A stretch of DNA of 53,727 nucleotides, from assembly GCF_024606265.1 (NCBI RefSeq), contig NZ_JAHHPP010000101.1, positions 1 through 53,727 of the forward strand. The letters run 5' to 3'. The number at the start of each line of letters is the position of its first letter. Positions within the stretch are counted from its first letter, which is position 1. Below are positions 9,743 through 19,012 of the stretch, piece after piece. A model generated the notes under the pieces. It was not told the DNA's origin. It saw only the letters and a program-made list of their open reading frames with translations, and searched no databases. This DNA is from Endozoicomonas sp. SESOKO1 (GTDB taxonomy: Bacteria; Pseudomonadota; Gammaproteobacteria; Pseudomonadales; Endozoicomonadaceae). A program made the translations under genes and the position numbers.

Positions 9743-10390
9743 GTGTTCGAACTGGTGAAATCCGGTGGTTGGCTGATGGTGCCTATCCTGTTGTCTTCGG
9801 TCATTGCCATGGCAATCATCTTCGAGCGGCTCTGGACATTAAGACCCTCACGCATAGCACCGAAAAATACCCTTTCTCAAGTCTGGAAGTGGATCAAGAG
9901 TAATGGGTTGGACAATCGAAGGCTTGATCAGCTCAAAGCAGGTTCTCCGCTGGGAGAGATTCTGGCTGCAGGTCTGACCAATGCCCGCAGTGGCCGTGAA
10001 ATCATGAAGGAGAGTATTGAAGAGCAGGCTGGCAAGGTGATCCATGACCTTGAGCGTTATCTCAATACTCTGGGGACCATCGCAGCCATTGCTCCGTTGC
10101 TGGGCCTGTTGGGAACCGTTATTGGTATGATTGATGTCTTTACTGTGCTGATGGTTGAAGGCACCGGTAATGCCGGTGTTCTCGCTGGCGGGATTTCCAA
10201 GGCTCTGATTACCACGGCGGCCGGCCTTACCGTGGCTATCCCGGCCCTGATCTTTCACCGCTATTTTACCCGGCGCATTGATGAGCTGGTGGTTGCCATG
10301 GAACAGGATGCGATCAAGCTGGTTGAAGTGCTCCAGGGTGACCGCAGGGGCTTTTCATCTGCTCCGGGCAGTGAGGCCAGGAAAAAATGA
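9743..10390 (+). CDS. exbB: ExbB/TolQ/MotA-family proton channel protein
   Basis: Inner-membrane component of an ExbB-ExbD energy transducer that uses the proton gradient. I prefer GTG 9743 (FELVKSGGWLMVPILLSS) to the in-frame ATG 9734, because a TAAGGGA ribosome site ends 8 bases before it and related proteins begin at that residue; this gives 215 residues. A first membrane helix is at about residues 10-30. The conserved MotA/TolQ/ExbB segment contains LGTIAAIAPLLGLLGTVIGM and GISKALITTAAGLTVAIPAL, two further helices. The stop overlaps the start of the ExbD-like gene (ATGA), so the two are translationally coupled. No TonB gene is adjacent, so the partner receptor is unknown. Confidence 0.9.
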   Translation: MFELVKSGGWLMVPILLSSVIAMAIIFERLWTLRPSRIAPKNTLSQVWKWIKSNGLDNRRLDQLKAGSPLGEILAAGLTNARSGREIMKESIEEQAGKVIHDLERYLNTLGTIAAIAPLLGLLGTVIGMIDVFTVLMVEGTGNAGVLAGGISKALITTAAGLTVAIPALIFHRYFTRRIDELVVAMEQDAIKLVEVLQGDRRGFSSAPGSEARKK

Positions 10391-10824
10391 ATTTCCGACG
10401 CTTTCGTGGACGAGGGGGAAATCAGGAAGAGGTGTCGGTCAACCTGACGCCCCTGATTGATGTGGTATTCCTGCTGCTGATTTTCTTTATGGTCTCGACA
10501 ACCTTTACCAGGGAAACGCATCTGGCTATCGACTTGCCGGAATCCTCCGGAGAGGTGTTGCAACAGCAGCCAAAGCAGATTGAGATCACCATCAGCAAGT
10601 CCGGAGACTTTGCGGTTGATGGTCAGGGACTGGTCAATGGTCAGCTGGATACGCTCAAACGGGCACTGGGTAAAGTAAGCCATGGGGATAACAAGGTACC
10701 CCTGATTATTACGGCTGATGCCAATACTCCCTATCAGGCGGTGGTTACGGCAATGGATGCTGCAGGGCAGCTGGGGTTTTCCAACCTGAGCATGACCACG
10801 CGAAAAGACGAGTCTGACCAGTGA
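10387..10824 (+). CDS. exbD: ExbD/TolR-family biopolymer transport protein
   Basis: 145 residues with one N-terminal membrane helix and a periplasmic domain; partner of the preceding ExbB-like channel. The hallmark VNLTPLIDVVFLLLIFFMVS lies at about residues 18-37, including the Asp that carries protons in this family. The periplasmic part (IEITISKSGDFAVDG, then VPLIITADANTPYQAVV) fits the ExbD/TolR fold. The start overlaps the exbB stop by four bases, and its stop overlaps the GTG start of lpxK, so the three form one tightly packed operon. Confidence 0.93.
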   Translation: MNFRRFRGRGGNQEEVSVNLTPLIDVVFLLLIFFMVSTTFTRETHLAIDLPESSGEVLQQQPKQIEITISKSGDFAVDGQGLVNGQLDTLKRALGKVSHGDNKVPLIITADANTPYQAVVTAMDAAGQLGFSNLSMTTRKDESDQ

Positions 10825-11864
10825 ATCCCTGGCAGCGTTTCAGCCAGTCAGTCACAGACTCCTGGTATTCTCCTTCCGGTGGCTGGACTCGCTGTCTCAA
10901 GCCACTGAGTCTGTTATTTTCCTTTCTGGCCAGGAAAAGAAAACAGCGTTTGCTGCAGGCATCCCGATGGTCACCGCCTGTGCCAGTCATAGTGGTGGGG
11001 AATATTTCGGTGGGGGGAACCGGTAAAACACCTTTGGTTGCCGCCCTTGTGCGGGAATTTCAGCAAAGGGGATACCGGCCGGGGATAATCAGCCGCGGGT
11101 TTGGTGCAAAAACCGGAGGTATACCCATCTCGGTCAGGCCGGATTCAGACCCGTCAAACGTCGGGGATGAGCCGGTTATGCTGGCCCGACAGTTGAATGT
11201 TCCCTTGATTGTCGATGTTGATCGTGTAAAGGCGGCCCGGTATCTCTGTGATCAGACAGACTGCAATCTGATCATCGCAGATGATGGATTACAGCACTAT
11301 AATCTGCAACGGCATATAGAAGTATTGGTCCTTGATGGTGACCGGTTGCTTGGCAACAAACTGTGTCTGCCCGCAGGCCCGCTACGGGAGCCACCGGAAA
11401 GAATGAATCAGGTAGATATGATTCTGGTCAATACCAATAATACTTTCCCGTCAAAGAAGACGGAGGAAGTAGAAAGTGCTCTGGGCCTGAAGCCGCTGGA
11501 AGAATTATACTGTTTTTCCCTTGAGCCCTCGGCACCGGTCAGTGTGGCGGGTATTTCGAAAAAGATTCCCGATATAACCAGGGTTCATGGTGTTGCAGGA
11601 ATTGGTCATCCGGAGCGTTTTTTTAATACACTGCGCTCGCTGGGATACGATGTCATCGGGCACCCTTTTCCTGATCACCACTCATTTGTACCGGAAGATA
11701 TCTGTTTTAACGATGATCTTCCGGTCATTATGACGGCTAAGGATGCCGTTAAGTGTGTTGATTTTGCCGATGACAGACACTGGTACCTGCCGGTGACGAC
11801 CCGTGTACCGGACTCATGTATTGAGCAACTGGTGGCAATGATTGAAGCTCGTAAGCCGGGTTAA
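10821..11864 (+). CDS. lpxK: Tetraacyldisaccharide 4'-kinase (LpxK)
   Basis: 347-residue membrane-associated kinase that phosphorylates the 4' position of the lipid A disaccharide precursor to give lipid IVA. The P-loop GNISVGGTGKTP is at residues 60-71, followed by ISRGFGAKTGG, DEPVMLARQL and ADDGLQHYNL, all typical of LpxK. The N-terminal hydrophobic stretch (about residues 25-37) would anchor it at the inner membrane. It starts with GTG overlapping the exbD stop (GTGA), indicating coupling. Usual family length is 325-350. Confidence 0.95.
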   Translation: MNPWQRFSQSVTDSWYSPSGGWTRCLKPLSLLFSFLARKRKQRLLQASRWSPPVPVIVVGNISVGGTGKTPLVAALVREFQQRGYRPGIISRGFGAKTGGIPISVRPDSDPSNVGDEPVMLARQLNVPLIVDVDRVKAARYLCDQTDCNLIIADDGLQHYNLQRHIEVLVLDGDRLLGNKLCLPAGPLREPPERMNQVDMILVNTNNTFPSKKTEEVESALGLKPLEELYCFSLEPSAPVSVAGISKKIPDITRVHGVAGIGHPERFFNTLRSLGYDVIGHPFPDHHSFVPEDICFNDDLPVIMTAKDAVKCVDFADDRHWYLPVTTRVPDSCIEQLVAMIEARKPG

Positions 11865-11886
11865 GGCTTCTGGCTGAGGAAAAATG

Positions 11887-12078
11887 ATGGATAAGACGCT
11901 GTTTGAAATTCTGGCCTGCCCACTGTGCAAAGGGGAAGTGCGCTTAAATAAAGATCGCCAGGAGCTGGTTTGTAGGCCCTGTGGTCTTGCTTACCCTGTT
12001 CGTGACGGTATTCCTGTCATGCTCGAAGGTGAGGCGCGTACATTGACCGCTGATGAACGTTTGGATGAGGCGTCCTGA
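11887..12078 (+). CDS. ycaR: Trm112-family protein (YcaR-like)
   Basis: 63 residues from ATG 11887. The ATG three bases earlier is too close to the AGGA at 11877-11880. The sequence [13 protein letters not shown], then [20 protein letters not shown], has the paired Cys of the small Trm112/YcaR zinc-ribbon family. The biochemical role in this gene order is not settled. It lies between lpxK and kdsB, as in many proteobacteria. The stop overlaps the kdsB start (TGATG), so translation of the two is coupled. Confidence 0.9.
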   Translation: MDKTLFEILACPLCKGEVRLNKDRQELVCRPCGLAYPVRDGIPVMLEGEARTLTADERLDEAS

Positions 12079-12986
12079 TGGCACAAGGCTTTTTATCAGC
12101 TGAGGGCTTTTTACCGGCTGAAGGCTCTTTATCAGCTGAAGGCTCTTTATCAGCTGAAGGCTCTTTACCGGCTGAAGACTCTGACTTTACCGTAGTTATT
12201 CCTGCCCGATTTGCTTCCAGCCGTTTACCGGGCAAACCACTGGCTGATATCGCTGGCAAGACTATGGTTCAGCATGTATATGAGCGAGCGCTGGCCAGTG
12301 AAGCCCGGAAGGTCATTATTGCTACGGATGATGAGCGAATTCTGAAGGTAGCTGAAGGTTTTGGGGCAGAAGTATGCATGACGCTGCCGGGTCATCCTTC
12401 TGGCACGGACCGGCTGCAGGAAGTTGCCAGAATCTATGGCATGAAGGATGATGAAATCATTGTTAATGTACAGGGCGATGAACCGCTGATCCCCCCATCC
12501 GTGATCAACCAGGTAGCCAGAAATCTTCAGGTATCACCGGAGGCCGGGGCTGCCACTTTATCCAACCCGCTGACGCAGGTGGAGCAGATTTTTGATCCTA
12601 ACATTGTCAAAGTAACAGCTGATGCCCGGGGGTATGCGCTTTATTTCAGCCGTGCTCCCATTCCCTGGGCTCGGGACGATTTTGCCACGGAAGAAAAGAG
12701 AGTGTCGGCAGATGCCTGCTTTCAGCGTCATATAGGTATCTATGCCTATCGGGTTGGGCTTCTGAATCATTATGTGACCTGGGGTGTCAGTCCGATTGAA
12801 AAAATGGAGTCTCTCGAACAGCTTCGACTGATGTGGAATGGCCATCGGATTCATGTGGCTGAAGCGGTTGAAACACCTCCCCATGGCGTCGATACCGAGC
12901 AGGACCTGCTGGCCGTTCGTGCCTTGCTTGAAAGAGGGCAGGGCGTAGACAGCCTTGAGTCCGATGAAACAACGGTCAGAGCCTGA
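12078..12986 (+). CDS. kdsB: 3-deoxy-manno-octulosonate cytidylyltransferase with repeat-built N-terminal extension
   Basis: Makes CMP-KDO from CTP and KDO for lipopolysaccharide inner core synthesis. The catalytic region begins FTVVIPARFASSRLPGKPL and continues with KTMVQHVYERA, VNVQGDEPLIPP, HIGIYAYRV and HGVDTEQDL, all expected for KdsB. The protein is 302 residues against about 250 usual. The excess is at the N-terminus: residues 4-33 are five tandem copies of a six-residue unit (GFLSAE/GFLPAE/GSLSAE/GSLSAE/GSLPAE), each encoded by 18 bases. No start codon lies between the repeat and the family start, and the ATG overlaps the upstream stop, so the extension appears genuinely translated. 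Confidence 0.94.
   Translation: MAQGFLSAEGFLPAEGSLSAEGSLSAEGSLPAEDSDFTVVIPARFASSRLPGKPLADIAGKTMVQHVYERALASEARKVIIATDDERILKVAEGFGAEVCMTLPGHPSGTDRLQEVARIYGMKDDEIIVNVQGDEPLIPPSVINQVARNLQVSPEAGAATLSNPLTQVEQIFDPNIVKVTADARGYALYFSRAPIPWARDDFATEEKRVSADACFQRHIGIYAYRVGLLNHYVTWGVSPIEKMESLEQLRLMWNGHRIHVAEAVETPPHGVDTEQDLLAVRALLERGQGVDSLESDETTVRA
12087..12176 (+). repeat. Five tandem 18-bp repeats inside the kdsB N-terminus
   Basis: Units start at 12087, 12105, 12123, 12141 and 12159. Each is a variant of ggctctttatcagctgaa, with only T/C and A/G changes between copies. Copies 3 and 4 are identical. Unit length is a multiple of three, so copy-number change would keep the kdsB frame. Confidence 0.95.
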
Positions 12987-12991
12987 GAATA

Positions 12992-13462
12992 ATGATAAAA
13001 GTACTGTTCATCTGTCTGGGAAATATCTGTCGGTCACCCACTGCCCATGGTGTGTTTGCCCATCAAGTGGCTGAATCAGGCTTGTCAGATCGCATCAGAG
13101 TGGATTCAGCGGGTACCAGTGGCTGGCATGATGGGGGATTGCCAGACAGCCGTTCAATGCAGCAGGCTGCAGATCGTGGTTATGACCTGTCATTCATTCG
13201 CTCCCGCAAGGTAACCTCTGCTGATTTCGTTGAGCAGGACTGTATCCTGGCCATGGATAGAGAGAACCTGAAGAACCTGCAAAAGATCTGTCCGCAGGAA
13301 CATGCCCACAAACTGCGGCTCTTTCTTGACTATGCCGATCTGCCGGTCTCTGAAGTTCCGGACCCCTACTATGGTGGTAATGAAGGATTTGAGCGAGTAA
13401 TCAACCTTGTCGAGCTGGGCGGGGTTGCGTTGCTGGATCATTTGAAGAAAACTCTGCAATAA
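12992..13462 (+). CDS. Low-molecular-weight protein-tyrosine phosphatase
   Basis: 156 residues, cytosolic. The catalytic P-loop CLGNICRS is at residues 8-15 (Cys8 nucleophile, Arg14), and the general-acid loop VPDPYYGG is near residue 125, both intact. It starts five bases after the kdsB stop and precedes murB, the same order as in pseudomonads. The physiological substrate is not shown by the sequence. Paralogues act on bacterial tyrosine kinases of polysaccharide export, but no such kinase is in this window. Confidence 0.93.
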   Translation: MIKVLFICLGNICRSPTAHGVFAHQVAESGLSDRIRVDSAGTSGWHDGGLPDSRSMQQAADRGYDLSFIRSRKVTSADFVEQDCILAMDRENLKNLQKICPQEHAHKLRLFLDYADLPVSEVPDPYYGGNEGFERVINLVELGGVALLDHLKKTLQ

Positions 13463-13531
13463 ATGGCATTTTTGTTGTCTCTATCAGCCCGTGTGGGTTG
13501 ATTTCTCCAATTTCTATTGAATCAACTATTA

Positions 13532-14587
13532 ATGAAGTTCCCACTTAAGATTTATGATAACTATTCCCTGGTGCAGAAAAATACCCTGGGTTTGCCGTCT
13601 ATTGCCAGGTATTACGCTGAGGTAAATTCAGTCGCTGAACTGCAGACGGCACTGGTCTTTGCCAGGGAAAGGCAGTTGCCGGTCATTCCTCTGGGTGGTG
13701 GCAGTAATGTCGTGCTGGGCGATTTTCTGGATGCCCTGGTTGTGCACGTTAATCTCAAGGGAAGAACAGTTTTGAGTCGTGATCCTGATTGTGTTCGGGT
13801 CAGGGCTGAGGCAGGAGAGAACTGGCATGAGTTTGTGTTGTGGTCTCTGGATAATCAGGCCTGTGGGCTGGAAAATCTCTCCTTGATTCCCGGTAACGTT
13901 GGCGCTGCACCTATCCAGAATATTGGTGCCTATGGGGTCGAGTTAACGGATTATTTCCTGTCGCTTGAAGCCATCAATCTTGAGACCGGTTTGGTGGAAG
14001 ATTTTGACCGGCAACGTTGCGGCTTTGGCTATCGGGACTCTGTCTTCAAAAGAGAGAAGCGTGACCAGTATATTATTGTCTCTGTGACGCTGGATCTTGA
14101 TGTAACCCTGAAACCCAATCTTGGCTATGGCCAGTTAGGTGATTTGCTTGCCAGGCGTCTGGGTAATAAGTCACCGTCTGCTATCGATATCAGTCAGGCC
14201 GTGTGTGATATTCGCCGGGAAAAGTTGCCGGATCCATCTGAGGTGGGTAATGCTGGCAGCTTTTTCAAAAACCCGGAGGTATCACAGTCTGAGATGGATC
14301 GCCTGAAGCAGGCCTATCCAGATATTGTCGCTTATCCGCTTGGGCAGAACTGGAAGCTGGCGGCTGGTTGGCTAATTGATCAGGCTGGGCTGAAAGGAGT
14401 GCGAGAGGGGTGTGTGGGAACCTATCAGAAACAGGCTCTTGTGCTGGTGAATCACGGTGGTGCAACTGGCCGGGATGTGCTGTCTTTCTCCAGGCAGGTT
14501 CAGCAGAGGGTAAACGACAAATTTGGTGTTCAGCTGGAAAGAGAGCCGCGGCTTTATATGGAGGATGTTGACAAAATAATCCGTTGA
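13532..14587 (+). CDS. murB: UDP-N-acetylenolpyruvoylglucosamine reductase
   Basis: FAD- and NADPH-dependent cytosolic enzyme that reduces UDP-GlcNAc-enolpyruvate to UDP-MurNAc for peptidoglycan. I use ATG 13532 (351 residues) rather than the TTG at 13517, since the family starts just before YDNYSLVQKNTLG. FAD-binding motifs IPLGGGSNVVLGDF and LSLIPGNVGAAPIQNIGAYG are present, with the GYRDSVFK segment, the catalytic serine loop VGNAGSFFKNP and the C-terminal EREPRLY typical of the longer E. coli-type MurB. Confidence 0.95.
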   Translation: MKFPLKIYDNYSLVQKNTLGLPSIARYYAEVNSVAELQTALVFARERQLPVIPLGGGSNVVLGDFLDALVVHVNLKGRTVLSRDPDCVRVRAEAGENWHEFVLWSLDNQACGLENLSLIPGNVGAAPIQNIGAYGVELTDYFLSLEAINLETGLVEDFDRQRCGFGYRDSVFKREKRDQYIIVSVTLDLDVTLKPNLGYGQLGDLLARRLGNKSPSAIDISQAVCDIRREKLPDPSEVGNAGSFFKNPEVSQSEMDRLKQAYPDIVAYPLGQNWKLAAGWLIDQAGLKGVREGCVGTYQKQALVLVNHGGATGRDVLSFSRQVQQRVNDKFGVQLEREPRLYMEDVDKIIR

Positions 14588-14711
14588 CCAGCAAAAAACC
14601 TTGCTATGGAGACCGTGAGAAAAGGTGTTTTCCCCTTTGCCTCCGTGGCTAAAAGGGGAAGCTGCTGAGGGTCGATTCCTCAGGAACCAACCAGCGCAAA
14701 CCCTTGCCGGG
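14588..14711. repeat. Intergenic inverted repeat between murB and the convergent gene
   Basis: Contains ttcccctttgcctccgtggc followed by taaaaggggaa (about 14632-14660), a 9-10 bp stem with a roughly 14-base loop. There is no U tract, so it is a weak terminator candidate at best and may instead be a dispersed repeat between the two convergent genes. Confidence 0.35.
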
Positions 14712-15224
14712 TTAGTGCACAGTAATAGTGCAAATAGTTGCATCATCGGCAGGTGCCAGGTCGTCACTATCGTCCCACGATTCTGCAACACTGGCTTCGT
14801 CGGGTGGAAAAGCGTGGAAGGCGCGGAAGTGAACCTGGTAAGTACCTGGTTCACTGGGCGCAATGATGTGAAAGTCTACATCTTGCTCGGTGATATCGAT
14901 GTGCGCTTTACTGAAAAAAAGTGGCATAAGGTCAAAGTATTGGTTCCCAATGACCAGGCCACTGGCAATGGGTATCTGTACATCTGTGCCATCAAGGCCG
15001 AAGTAAATTTTGACGAAGCCTTCTTGTTTCTGTGGCAAGGGCAATTTGTAATGGGCATGAACGCCGATGGTCTCGCCTGGCTTAACGTAGGCATTAACGC
15101 CTTGTCCGTGGATATCTATGTTGCTGAAAATGGTGCCTGAATACTCAACATCTGAAAATACAGGGCTGCTTAAGAAGCACAGCAAACTGACCATAATCCA
15201 TTGTTTAAACCGGTGGTTTTTCAT
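14712..15224 (-). CDS. Small exported hypothetical protein
   Basis: 170 residues. The N-terminus MKNHRFKQWIMVSLLCFLSSPVFSD is a clear Sec-type signal peptide, with probable cleavage after residue 24. The mature part is predicted beta-rich and acidic: TIFSNIDIHGQGVNAYVKPG, then DVDFHIIAPSEPGTYQVHFR, which looks like an immunoglobulin- or cupredoxin-like sandwich strand pattern. It ends with a Cys near the C-terminus. I do not recognise a family. It reads toward murB and lies downstream of rne on the same strand, separated from it by a terminator. Confidence 0.7.
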   Translation of the reverse strand: MKNHRFKQWIMVSLLCFLSSPVFSDVEYSGTIFSNIDIHGQGVNAYVKPGETIGVHAHYKLPLPQKQEGFVKIYFGLDGTDVQIPIASGLVIGNQYFDLMPLFFSKAHIDITEQDVDFHIIAPSEPGTYQVHFRAFHAFPPDEASVAESWDDSDDLAPADDATICTITVH

Positions 15225-15383
15225 TTGGATCCCTCCTTTCTGATTTTATTTCCTTTGTTTACCTTGTTTTTGATTTCTAAAATCGATAAAAGTTCCGACA
15301 GGCGCTGGTTCCGAGCATTTCAGTTTGTGTGGGTATCTTCAATGAGGGTTGTCTGCAGCCCTGCAATTCCAGCCTGTCTCCTT

Positions 15384-15413
15384 CGGGCAACGGGCAACGG
15401 GCAACGGGCAACG
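15384..15413. repeat. Heptanucleotide tandem repeat (cgggcaa)n
   Basis: Four consecutive cgggcaa units in the intergenic region between rne and the small exported-protein gene. It lies about 160 bases upstream of the latter's start, so it could affect its expression if copy number changes. No coding frame runs through it that I can support. Confidence 0.85.
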
Positions 15414-15462
15414 GACAGCGCTTACTGAAATGTCAAAGTTATTAAACAACGGTTTTTTTCAA

Positions 15463-15496
15463 GGCAAAAAAAACGGGGTGGAAACCACCCCGTTTG
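15463..15496 (-). terminator. Rho-independent terminator of rne
   Basis: On the minus strand the sequence forms a stem of aaacggggtgg pairing with ccaccccgttt around a short loop, followed by a run of T (the plus-strand A run at 15465-15472). It begins about 20 bases after the rne stop. Confidence 0.85.
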
Positions 15497-15514
15497 GACG
15501 TATATCAATCTGAA

Positions 15515-18500
15515 TTACAGGTTGCTTTCTTCTGTATGAGCCTGCGTTGCTTCCTGAGTTTCGCCTTCTGGTTCAGCAGGCAGGTCGATCTTCTGAGTCT
15601 GGCGTTTTGCCCTGGGGTCATTATGAGCACGGCTGCGACGACGACGAGGCCTTTCCGAGGTTTCATCAGTGTGAGCCGCTCCTGCTTCGCTTGTTTTAGC
15701 TTCTGCTGTCTGGTCATGCAGATCCTCAGTCTGCTCAGCAGCTTCTAAAGCTATGCTTTCTGCCACAGTGGGTTGTGGCGCAGGCTCAGCAGTTGTTTCC
15801 GGTTTACTTGCAGGGATATCGGCTGTGTTGACTGTTGAGTCTTCATCAGACTGATTTAATGCCTGCTTCAGCATCTCTTCAGCCTCATTGGCCGTCATGG
15901 TCGCCTTGGGCTCTGCAACGTCCGCCTCTGGCTTTGTCTCAGATACGGCTGGTTTCTCGAAAGCAGGTGGCATAGCTGCAAACGCAGGCTTGTCGAGATT
16001 ATGGGAAGCGGCAACGGCTTTTGCCATTTCTGTCATCTGAGGACGATGGTTTGCCTTGCCCTGCTCAACGGCTGTTCTTTCTGCAGCGTCACTGATAACT
16101 GATATGTCACCCTGGCTTTCTTGAGGACTTGTCTCAACAGAGGCTTGTTCCGCTTTTTCCGGCTGTGCTTCTGAATCACCAGCTGTTGAAACCTCAAGTT
16201 CAACTACCGGCTCATTATTGACAGAAGCCTGTTGGCTGGCTGGTGACTCAGGGCCATTCTCTGCAGCGATTTCAGGTTCACTGAACTGAGAGGCGGACTG
16301 CTGAGCTTCCCTGAGGCGGCGAGGATCATTCTTCACTCTTCTTGAGCGACGGGGTCTCGCTTCTTCCAGTGCTTCAGTCGTGCTGGCAGCGGCCTGCTCT
16401 TCGACAGCAGCGTTGCGGGCTTCCTCAGCCTTGTCCGTTGGCGGAGTGACAGCTTCTGAAGTAACCGCAGCAGGTTTGCTGTTGTCAATCTCAGGCTTGT
16501 CAATGCTTGCAAGCAGCTCTTTTTTGCCGATACGCTTTTCCTCTGAGGCAGCTTCATGGCCAGAAGGTGCGTTTACCGCCCCCTTGGTGCTCTCAGGCAA
16601 CAGTGGTTGCAATTGAGGTTCATTCTGTTGCTGACGCTGGGACTGACGGTTGCTGCGACGACGAGGCGCAGAGTTTGGGCGGCGTCGGCGATCACCGGCG
16701 CCTTGTTCCGGCTCCTGGTCCTGGCGGCGTTCCTGTCTGGGTTCCCGTTGCTCCGCTACTTCCTGCTTGTCACGCTGGCGTCTTTCCTGCTTCTCGAAGC
16801 GATTTTCCTGGTTGCCCGGGTAGTTGTCTGAGCGTTCCTGTTGACTCTTTTTACGCTCTTTCTGAGGACGATTGCTGTCCTGCTTTTCGCGGCGCTGGGA
16901 ATCAGTTCTGGCTTTTTTCCTGTTTTGGCCAGCTTGATTGTCACGACGTGCCGGTTGGCGTTGCTGGATTAGTTTGTCCTGGTCAGCGGATTTGTCATCT
17001 TCAGAACTGAAGAGGCTGCCGATGGACTTCAGCAGGCTGCCAATAAGCCCGGGCCTTGACTCAGACGCTTTGGTGACTGGTGCTGGCTGAGCAGGGGCAA
17101 TATTACGAACGGCGGCTTGTTGTCTGTGCTGGGGCCTGGTTGCTGTGGTCGGTTCTTCCGGGCTGAAGTCTTCGCCCTCAAGGATAATCTCGTAGCTGCT
17201 CTCACGATCCTGAAGATTGCCATCACGGAGGCGCTGGACGTCGTAATGAGGGGTTTCCAGGTTGGCATTTGGAATGACGATGATGCGGGCATCATGACGC
17301 TTTTCGATCTTGGCGATCATCTTGCGCTTTTCATTCAGCAGGAATGCCGCCACCGGAACGGGAACCTGTGCGCGAATTTCGGAGGTCTTGTCCTTCATTG
17401 CCTCTTCTTCCATCAGGCGCAGAATGGATAGGGCCAGAGACTCAATATCCCGAATCGTGCCCTGGCCGGAGCAGCGGGGACAGACAACGCCGCTGGTTTC
17501 GCCCAATGATGGACGCAGGCGCTGACGGGACATTTCCAGCAGGCCAAAGCGGGAGATACGGCTGGTTTGAACGCGGGCACGATCAACCGACAGTGCCTGA
17601 CGAATGCGGTTCTCCACTTCCCGCTGATTCCGGTTGCTGCCCATATCGATGAAATCGATAACAATCAGGCCGCCAATATCACGCAGGCGCAGCTGGCGTG
17701 CAATCTCGTCCGCTGCTTCAAGGTTGGTGTTAAAGGCGGTTTCTTCGATATCGCCACCACGGGTTGCCCGGGCGGAGTTGATATCAATGGATACCAGGGC
17801 TTCTGTCGGGTCAATAACAATGGAGCCACCGGATGGCAGTTTGACTTCACGCTGGAAGGCGGTCTCGATCTGACTTTCGATCTGGAAACGGTTGAACAGG
17901 GGAACGCTGTCTTTGTACAGCTTGATCTTGTTCTGGTACTGGGGCATGACCTGTTTGACAAAGTCCAAGGCTTCTTCATAAACCTGGGTTTTGTCGATCA
18001 GTACTTCACCAACATCCTGGCGCAGGTAGTCACGGATTGCGCGGATAATGACATTGCTTTCCTGGTAAATCAGAAATGGAGCGGGATTTTTGTCGGCAGC
18101 GTCTTTGATGGAACTCCAGAGCTGCAGAAGGTAGTCCAGATCCCACTGGAGGTCTTCTGTCGAACGGCCAAGGCCGGCGGTGCGAACGATGACGCCCATC
18201 TCGGCAGGGATGTTCAGCTTGCTCATGGCTTCGCGAAGCTCGGCACGCTCATCGCCTTCGATCCGGCGAGAGATGCCGCCAGCGCGCGGATTGTTTGGCA
18301 TCAGGACAAGGTAACGGCCAGCCAGACTGACCAGTGTCGTCAGGGCAGCACCTTTGTTGCCGCGCTCTTCCTTGTCAACCTGAACGATAACCTCGGTGCC
18401 TTCCTTGATGACATCCTTGATGTTTGGGCGACCACCACTATGGCCTGTGAAGTATTCCCTGGAGATTTCTTTCAGGGGCAGGAAGCCGTGCCGCTCAGCG

Positions 18501-18682
18501 CCAAAGTCGACAAAAGCGGCTTCAAGGCTGGGCTCGACACGGGTGATTTTTGCTTTGTAGATGTTCGCTTTCTTCTGCTCGCGGGCTCCGGATTCGATAT
18601 CCAGATCGAACAGGCGCTGCCCATCGACGAGTGCAACCCTCAGCTCTTCTTGCTGGGTCGCATTGATCAACATTCTCTTCAT
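15515..18682 (-). CDS. rne: Ribonuclease E
   Basis: 1055-residue endoribonuclease, core of the RNA degradosome, involved in mRNA turnover and rRNA/tRNA processing. The N-terminus [20 protein letters not shown] is nearly invariant. The S1 domain spans about residues 35-120. The catalytic DNase I-like part has [20 protein letters not shown] and [16 protein letters not shown] with the two metal-binding Asp. The Zn-link CPRC is at residues 401-404, supporting tetramer formation. From about residue 525 the protein is a long low-complexity scaffold, first basic and Arg/Gln-rich, then acidic and Ala/Glu-rich, and ends with a second basic patch. In the family this region anchors to the membrane and binds degradosome partners. 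The 5' untranslated region is where autoregulation acts in E. coli; I cannot confirm that here. Confidence 0.96.
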   Translation of the reverse strand: MKRMLINATQQEELRVALVDGQRLFDLDIESGAREQKKANIYKAKITRVEPSLEAAFVDFGAERHGFLPLKEISREYFTGHSGGRPNIKDVIKEGTEVIVQVDKEERGNKGAALTTLVSLAGRYLVLMPNNPRAGGISRRIEGDERAELREAMSKLNIPAEMGVIVRTAGLGRSTEDLQWDLDYLLQLWSSIKDAADKNPAPFLIYQESNVIIRAIRDYLRQDVGEVLIDKTQVYEEALDFVKQVMPQYQNKIKLYKDSVPLFNRFQIESQIETAFQREVKLPSGGSIVIDPTEALVSIDINSARATRGGDIEETAFNTNLEAADEIARQLRLRDIGGLIVIDFIDMGSNRNQREVENRIRQALSVDRARVQTSRISRFGLLEMSRQRLRPSLGETSGVVCPRCSGQGTIRDIESLALSILRLMEEEAMKDKTSEIRAQVPVPVAAFLLNEKRKMIAKIEKRHDARIIVIPNANLETPHYDVQRLRDGNLQDRESSYEIILEGEDFSPEEPTTATRPQHRQQAAVRNIAPAQPAPVTKASESRPGLIGSLLKSIGSLFSSEDDKSADQDKLIQQRQPARRDNQAGQNRKKARTDSQRREKQDSNRPQKERKKSQQERSDNYPGNQENRFEKQERRQRDKQEVAEQREPRQERRQDQEPEQGAGDRRRRPNSAPRRRSNRQSQRQQQNEPQLQPLLPESTKGAVNAPSGHEAASEEKRIGKKELLASIDKPEIDNSKPAAVTSEAVTPPTDKAEEARNAAVEEQAAASTTEALEEARPRRSRRVKNDPRRLREAQQSASQFSEPEIAAENGPESPASQQASVNNEPVVELEVSTAGDSEAQPEKAEQASVETSPQESQGDISVISDAAERTAVEQGKANHRPQMTEMAKAVAASHNLDKPAFAAMPPAFEKPAVSETKPEADVAEPKATMTANEAEEMLKQALNQSDEDSTVNTADIPASKPETTAEPAPQPTVAESIALEAAEQTEDLHDQTAEAKTSEAGAAHTDETSERPRRRRSRAHNDPRAKRQTQKIDLPAEPEGETQEATQAHTEESNL

Positions 18683-18751
18683 AGAGTACCAATTTGCTAA
18701 TGGCTACCCTGAATCAGTTGTTGTAAGCGAAAAGTTGTTCGTGACATTCGG

Positions 18752-19012
18752 TTAATCCAGCGCATCCATCGGTTTAACGGGCAATCCATCGTATTTCCGG
18801 AAGAACCCGTCCTGCCACTTGACGTATTCGCGGTGGCTGGCAGTGCAACTGGTTTCCTTCAGCTTCTGTACAAACTCTTCGGTGCTACCCGACGGTACAC
18901 AGGCCGACAACCGCATGGAAGGCGGTGTGGTCGGTGGTAACCAACTATCAGGCTTACAGCCGGACTTGTTCAAGGATAAGGCTGTAACGATATAGCAATC
19001 TGCATCCGTATG
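18752..19012 (-). pseudogene. Possible gene remnant or small ORF in the rne leader region
   Basis: An open frame of about 87 codons without a good start: there is no ATG, only TTG 18973, giving 73 residues. It reads LKETSCTASHREYVKWQDGF and ends KYDGLPVKPMDALD. Composition is protein-like and includes several Cys, but I do not recognise it and there is no ribosome site. It could be a decayed gene, or chance within the rne upstream region. Confidence 0.3.

Noticed and set aside
17567-18700. 377-codon rightward open frame
   Set aside because: Antisense to the conserved catalytic part of rne; no ribosome site or family resemblance.
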